5,463 nt of DNA from Bacteroides sp. UBA1317. GTDB lineage: Bacteria > Bacteroidota > Bacteroidia > Bacteroidales > Bacteroidaceae. The notes below the pieces were generated by a model. It searched no databases. It saw only the letters and a list, made by a program, of their open reading frames with translations, and was not told the DNA's origin. The stretch is from the NCBI GenBank assembly GCA_002307035.1, contig DBTL01000147.1:1-5463 (forward strand), given 5' to 3'. Positions 1 through 5,463 of the stretch are shown here, piece after piece. A program made the translations under genes and the position numbers. The number at the start of each line of letters is the position of its first letter. The stretch's first letter is position 1.

Positions 1-2710
1 TCATATTATTGTACATTGTCAAAACGAGACCGGGATTCCTTCTTCCGACACGGCTGGTTGCCTGAATGTACTCTGCATTGCTTTTGGGCTGATTATAAAC
101 AGTCATAACGCCAAGCCTGTCGATATCGATTCCAACTGAAAGCATATTTGAAGCGAGAATATACGAGAAGCAAGCTGAATCCGTGTAGGGTATCGTCAAC
201 TGATCCAGTGTGTCTTTAATTTCTTTTGAACTCTTGCGGCTTGTGAGTTCCGAATGTTCAAATATTTTAACGTCATTGGCAGAAATACCATATTGTTCTG
301 ATTCAGTTTTGAATGTTCTTGCAATTAAATTTCTTATGTGTGTAAAGATACGGTCTTGGATAATCGTTGAGGATGCACCTAAATCTTTTAGTGCATTAAA
401 GTACCCTACAGTAGTAAAATACTGATCAATAATTTCCGCATTTTTGCCTTGTTTGATGAACAAGGCTTTTGTAAAAAATAAGGTTGCATAAAGACGAATC
501 AGCAAATCGGCTATACTGCCACCCATTTCGCAGAAACCTAAATAAGTTCTCGCCGGACGCTTGCTTGCATCCGCTTGCACAGCAAAAAAAGAATCATCAA
601 AATTAATTCCCGCAGGTGGAAATTGAATTGCGTTTCGATTGTACAGATTTTTTATCTGTTCCTTAGCATTCCTTACCGTTGCAGTTGAGGCTATTATTTT
701 CGGCTGCTTCCCCGATTTTTCGCAAAGATACTCAATGGCGATTTCATAAATTCCGGAAAGCGAGCCAAGCGGACCGGAAATAAGATGCAATTCGTCCTGG
801 ATAATCAGTTCAGGTGCTGGACAATTCATTCCAAAAAGATTACGGGCTCTTTCCTCCCATGTTATTCTTGCAAATTTATCAATGGTGCTTAATAGAAGTG
901 TTGGACGGTTACTGTATATATCATCGTCAACAACATATATGGGTAATCCTTTATGAAAATCGCAGGTCTCATTGTCAGCACAGCTAATGCGCATTTCTCC
1001 ATCAACAATCTCATAACCATTTAAATCAATTTTCTGACCACACCAAGGACATCGTGTTATTTGAACAGGGTTTCCCTCATATATTTTTTCATTAGGATTC
1101 TCCTTGAGTTTTTGCAGGACACCTTCTGCCTCAGTAATGTGGTTAGGTGTCATGCTGCTTCCGATCCAAAGCCCAATGCTGATTTCACCGCCGGAGAGAT
1201 TGTCTCTTCCGCGAATATATTCACAGGCACAAATTAATGCTGTCGCCCTTTCAAATTGCTGGATAGTAAGAAGTCTGAGTGTGTAACGCATAATAACAGT
1301 AACGCCATCGGTTGAACTTGAACCGTTTAGGCGACGATAAAAAATTGTAAATGCAGCTACGCCCAAATACGCTTCAGTTTTACCACCACCGGTAGGAAAC
1401 CACAGCAGGTCAACGGATTGTCTGTAGTCGCTATCTTTATTAACGATGTCAGGTAATATTTGAAGAATATAAGCAAGCTGAAAGGGATACCAATTAACAT
1501 CTTCCGGTTTGCTTTTTTTTGTTTTGATTCTCTGAAGAAGCATAGCTTCATTCATCAAGCCAAATGCTCTCCATGCTTTGTCATTAGCAAGGAGCGTGCT
1601 GACCCCCGCGTTTAGTCTTTTAATGCATTCATCAATTCTGTTCAACACCGTTTGACTGGCAGCTTTATTATTTGAAGTTAAAGGAACAGATATAGATTCC
1701 TGTTTCTTTTTCCATGAGGCATATTCATTAATGAATTCCTGCAATTTCTTACAAGCAATATTCTTATTAGCGGTCGTCCAATAGTCAAGATTTAATATCT
1801 TGGCATTGTTTATTGTGCCTGGCATCATTTGGTAGACCATCTGGGTAGGCATGAATTCACTTCTTACAGAAAATACTCCCATTTCAGTTTCGTCATATTC
1901 AACTGAGCACCCATGTCCATAGGCGTAATTTCTCACATCTCTGTATTGCAATCCGTTGATTTTTTCTTCTTCGTCCGCAATAATTGCACTGTTTTGATAA
2001 ACAGGAATAAATTTTTCATCAGACGAAATCGTTAACTCACATTGGAATATTGCATTGATATTTTGCTCAATTCCAACTTGAGCGGCAGAAACGATATTAG
2101 TAGCAGTGATTGTAACAAGTTTGCAACCGTCATCCATAATATGGCGCACGGACAACGTAATCTCAAAACCAAGTTTTTTATCTTGAAATACTTGTTTCAT
2201 ACCAAGCCGTTTTTGAACCGTTACCTGAGGATTTACCTCAAATGGTACCCTTGTATATCGGTGTACAACCCTCTCGCGTTCAATTACTTCCTTTTCGCCC
2301 GTTTCAGGATTCTTTCTCTCTGTTGGTACCATTTTACGCTCTTCATCATGGGTATATTTTGCACCTTTAAAACGAAGAGTAAGTGTGTGAACTTGCTGCG
2401 GCAGAGTGATTGAGATACCCATAGATATCGGCTTGCGTTTATTTGCGTTACTTATTGAGTCGTCGTTGCTTACCGTTATATCTTCGGGCTCCACTTCCTC
2501 TGACAAAAGCTCAACATCGTCAAATGTTAGTTGGCTGCTGTCGACAGCGGGTTGGTCTAATCTCCTTGCCCAGAGTATTCCGCAAGCATAGGTATTTAGT
2601 GGTTCAACATTAACGAGAACCTCGTTTTCTTCAACTGCGCCAATCAAATCTCGTTTCAAGCAAGAGCGAATCTCGCTGATAGCGTCGTAATACTCTTTAT
2701 AACCACCCAT
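1..2710 (-). CDS. drmA: DrmA-like superfamily 2 helicase, DISARM-type (partial, C-terminus outside window)
   Basis: This frame is open without interruption for 903 residues to the left edge, so the stop codon and C-terminal end are missing. Residues 1 to about 425 form a family-specific N-terminal region, mostly beta-rich by appearance, with an acidic stretch near 63-85. The helicase core follows. Walker A is PTGGGKTE (439-446). Motif Ia includes YTLRLLTIQQFERA (476-489). A four-cysteine zinc-finger-like insert is at C554, C557, C577 and C583. The Walker B box is DELH (639-642) within QDELHLISGPLGSLSG, motif III is ASTAT (674-678), motif V is NMLSVGIDIDRLG (855-867) and motif VI is QATSRVGRR (883-891). 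All catalytic motifs look intact. The long DELHLISGPLG signature and zinc insert are known of DrmA and related YprA-clade defence helicases. In DISARM, DrmA works with DrmB on foreign DNA. The ATG at 2710 is chosen because an in-frame TAA lies two codons upstream and a GGGAG site sits 8 bases before it. DpdJ-like or another YprA-clade member is the main alternative. Confidence 0.85.
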   Translation of the reverse strand, partial: MGGYKEYYDAISEIRSCLKRDLIGAVEENEVLVNVEPLNTYACGILWARRLDQPAVDSSQLTFDDVELLSEEVEPEDITVSNDDSISNANKRKPISMGISITLPQQVHTLTLRFKGAKYTHDEERKMVPTERKNPETGEKEVIERERVVHRYTRVPFEVNPQVTVQKRLGMKQVFQDKKLGFEITLSVRHIMDDGCKLVTITATNIVSAAQVGIEQNINAIFQCELTISSDEKFIPVYQNSAIIADEEEKINGLQYRDVRNYAYGHGCSVEYDETEMGVFSVRSEFMPTQMVYQMMPGTINNAKILNLDYWTTANKNIACKKLQEFINEYASWKKKQESISVPLTSNNKAASQTVLNRIDECIKRLNAGVSTLLANDKAWRAFGLMNEAMLLQRIKTKKSKPEDVNWYPFQLAYILQILPDIVNKDSDYRQSVDLLWFPTGGGKTEAYLGVAAFTIFYRRLNGSSSTDGVTVIMRYTLRLLTIQQFERATALICACEYIRGRDNLSGGEISIGLWIGSSMTPNHITEAEGVLQKLKENPNEKIYEGNPVQITRCPWCGQKIDLNGYEIVDGEMRISCADNETCDFHKGLPIYVVDDDIYSNRPTLLLSTIDKFARITWEERARNLFGMNCPAPELIIQDELHLISGPLGSLSGIYEIAIEYLCEKSGKQPKIIASTATVRNAKEQIKNLYNRNAIQFPPAGINFDDSFFAVQADASKRPARTYLGFCEMGGSIADLLIRLYATLFFTKALFIKQGKNAEIIDQYFTTVGYFNALKDLGASSTIIQDRIFTHIRNLIARTFKTESEQYGISANDVKIFEHSELTSRKSSKEIKDTLDQLTIPYTDSACFSYILASNMLSVGIDIDRLGVMTVYNQPKSNAEYIQATSRVGRRNPGLVLTMYNNM

Positions 2711-5463
2711 CGCTTACTCTCCCTTACTTAATTGTATCCCAGTCAGAATAGTGTTAGGTACCCAGTCGCTACACCTAACTGGTTGTGGTTTCTCATAATG
2801 CCAGTCGATTTTTGGGAAACCGGACAGTTCCACGCCGAGCCAGAATTTAGTTGTTCGGTAATATGTAGACACATTATCAGGAAATCTGTCTGGGGTTACT
2901 GTTATTATGTTTGTAACAAAAACGGGTGATAAAAATGGTGGTGGGTTAGAAGTCCTAACATTTTCCTTTGCGATACTCCAAAACTCGTTATATAGACTGG
3001 AATCAAGAGAACCGATTTTTCTACCTTTATGGTGAACGTGATAAACATTGCCTGTGAGTATGAGCTGTAATTCATCTCCAACAGAAACTGCTTCTGATAT
3101 ATACTCTTGTGTTTCAATTGCTCTTTCAAGATCACCAGAAACAAAACCAGCTGCAAGAATATCTTTTGGTAATCCGACAACAAGATTACTGCAATGGTTG
3201 TTACCCCATCGTGCTTTATGGAAGCCTAATCCTGCCCATCGAGACGGATTTGAACCACTTTTTCTTAAATACTGTTTTTTCTTACTTAGCTTATTCAGTT
3301 GATTCTTCGCTCTCGTACAACCTACATACCATACGCGAGCTTCTTCGGTATCTGTGGGATTAGGTGTGAATCCGCTATTCAATAAATAAACGCAATCAAA
3401 CTCTCTGCCTTTAGCTTTATGAATAGTGGAAACTGTGAGTAATGATTCTCTTGTGTTCAGAAGCAATTCTGGTATTTTTACTGTTGGTTTACTGAGTTCA
3501 GCAGATAGTTTTTCAATCTCAATAAAAGGTTTTTCGTCATCATAAACCAATTCACAGAGGGCTTTATAGCAGAGCTGAGCCGCGACCTCATCATCGGCAA
3601 CTCGGCCGCAATATCTTGTAATAAAATCATCTTTAGCTATCCGTGAATCGGCTTGATAATCCCAAAAGCAATCTGCTATCCATCGATTTAAAGAAGCAAC
3701 TTTTCCAACTCCTCGCAACAAAGTATGGCTAATTCCATTCTTGAGGAGGAAGTGGCTTATGTATTCGGCTTCGCCGTTATTCCGGCAAAGTATCGCAGTT
3801 CTTTTTGTAATATTGGAAAAGTCAAATGTTTCAATCGTTCCGGCGGCCTGAATACTACCTAGTTCGTCTTTGATAAACGAATTTACAACTGATGGATCGT
3901 CAAATTCAAGCAAAGCGCAACGTATATTATCTGATACACGTGCAAGGTTGGCGGTTTGCCTCTGATTCCCGGTCAATTCATATTTAAAAACATCTATCGG
4001 AAGAATTTTATCGAGCCGTTTATAGAATTCAACAGAGTTTACACTCGTTCCGTCGTAACAATCATAATCATATATTGCTTGGCATTTATCGCCGAGCAAT
4101 ATATAACCGCCGGTTAATGCGCTGAGGATATTAAGCGTCATTAAAGCACGCTCGTTAACAAGATCTTGAAGTTCATCTACAATCACATATTCGAAGTTTG
4201 AAAAATCTTCTTTGATAAACTTTTCATTGAACATATGAATTCTTCCGTTATAATCCAAATGTACAAATTGCGCCTCAATGGTTGATAGGTAACTCGTTGC
4301 AAGGGAGTCAAATGTGCAGATATCAATATTCCTCGCTGAATACGGAAACAGTCCCTGCGATATACCCGATTCCAAACGACTGAGAATCTCATTCTTTGCA
4401 GCATTTGTATATACAAGAACTAAAACGCTTGAGAAGTCCCCAACGAGCTCCTTGTTAATAATGTGTTCAAGCCTTTTTATAACAGTATAAGTTTTACCGC
4501 TTCCCGGTGCGGCATTAACGAGTATCTTGCTGTTAATTGGGGCTTCAATAATTGCGGACGGTTCCGCAATCTTTATAAATTCTTCAGGTTTAACAAATTC
4601 TTTGAAATCTTCAATTATGGATTCTTCAGGAACTGTCTCTATTGATTCTTCATCTATTTCATTTTCTGCGAAGACTTCCTCAATATTTTCAATTTCAAGC
4701 CATTCATATCTTAAGGTAGGACTTTTCTCTTCAGTAATATCGGCATGCTCAATTACTGCTTGTCGCGAAAATTTTGCAGCGCCTCTGCAGGACGAAAATG
4801 ACTTACAATTTGAGTATTCACAACGACCTTCCCAATTAATTAGCTTATCTTTACGCACAAGCCCATGAGTTGCCTCTCTATTTGAAGCATTACAACATGT
4901 TACATCATTCTGCAAAATTGCTTCTTGCCATTCGGTTAGGCGAAAAGAGGAAAGTGTTCCAGAACAGTATTGGCTCTTAAGTGTCTTAAGCCTTTGTTTT
5001 CCGGTGATTTGATGAGCATATTTAATATCTCGCTGAATGTCATCATTTGCACGAATATAAATATTACTGGATATTGTAATATTAGACTTCACTTCAGCGC
5101 ATCTCCTTCATTATTTTAAACCGGATATATCGTAATAGAAAGTAAGCTTATTCACTTCAACATTGGTCGGTTTGCTGTGTTGTAAGTCGCCCATTGAATT
5201 ATTATACAACTGAATTCTTGCAATTTGGTCATCATCTATCCGCGCCGAAAGTCGAATGATTTCATTCAAATAGCCTTTTGTTGGTATTGTGGCCCGCTCA
5301 AACATGACACCATCTTCATTTGCAAAGTTAAAATGGGCATCTTGCGTGTCTTCGGTTAAAGAAAAACTCAGCGTTTCAATTACGGATCCAACGCCATGTT
5401 CTCCTTCTTTCAAAATCGGAAAAATTGAGCCATCGCTCAAATATAGCCCAAGCGAGTTGTTTA

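Overview
The window is AT-rich bacterial DNA coding almost entirely on the minus strand. It holds three co-directional genes packed head to tail, read from the right end to the left. In transcription order they are: the C-terminal end of an Hsp70-like protein (5463 to 5111, start outside the window); a complete 792-residue superfamily 1 (UvrD/Rep-type) helicase (5092 to 2714); and the first 903 residues of a large superfamily 2 helicase of the DrmA type (2710 to 1, end outside the window). Gaps between genes are 18 and 3 bases, each start has a purine-rich Shine-Dalgarno sequence, and there is no room for a promoter or terminator between them. I therefore read them as one operon. No stretch over 300 bases lacks a gene.

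The most informative gene is the leftmost. It carries an insert-type zinc finger inside the first RecA lobe and an extended DEAH-like box (DELHLISGPLGS). Its Walker A is PTGGGKTE and its motif VI is ATSRVGRR. This combination is characteristic of DrmA, the core helicase of the DISARM anti-phage system, and its YprA-related relatives in neighbouring defence systems. Here it is preceded by an SF1 helicase and an Hsp70-like protein. The founding DISARM loci instead have a DNA methyltransferase, DrmD or DrmE, DrmB (DUF1998) and DrmC (PLD). The locus is best described as a candidate DISARM-related defence operon with an unusual composition. Known DISARM partners could still lie outside the window, most likely to the left, after drmA.

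How the proteins work together is inference. Two ATP-driven nucleic-acid motors of different superfamilies, made in near-stoichiometric amounts from one message, would be expected to translocate on and sense or process invading DNA. The lid-less Hsp70-like protein might gate assembly or act as an ATP-dependent switch. No nuclease, methyltransferase, transposase, integrase, tRNA, CRISPR array or attachment site is visible.

The organism cannot be named. AT-rich composition, strong AAGGAG-type ribosome binding sites and use of a GTG start are compatible with Bacillota (Clostridia-like), but this is weak evidence.
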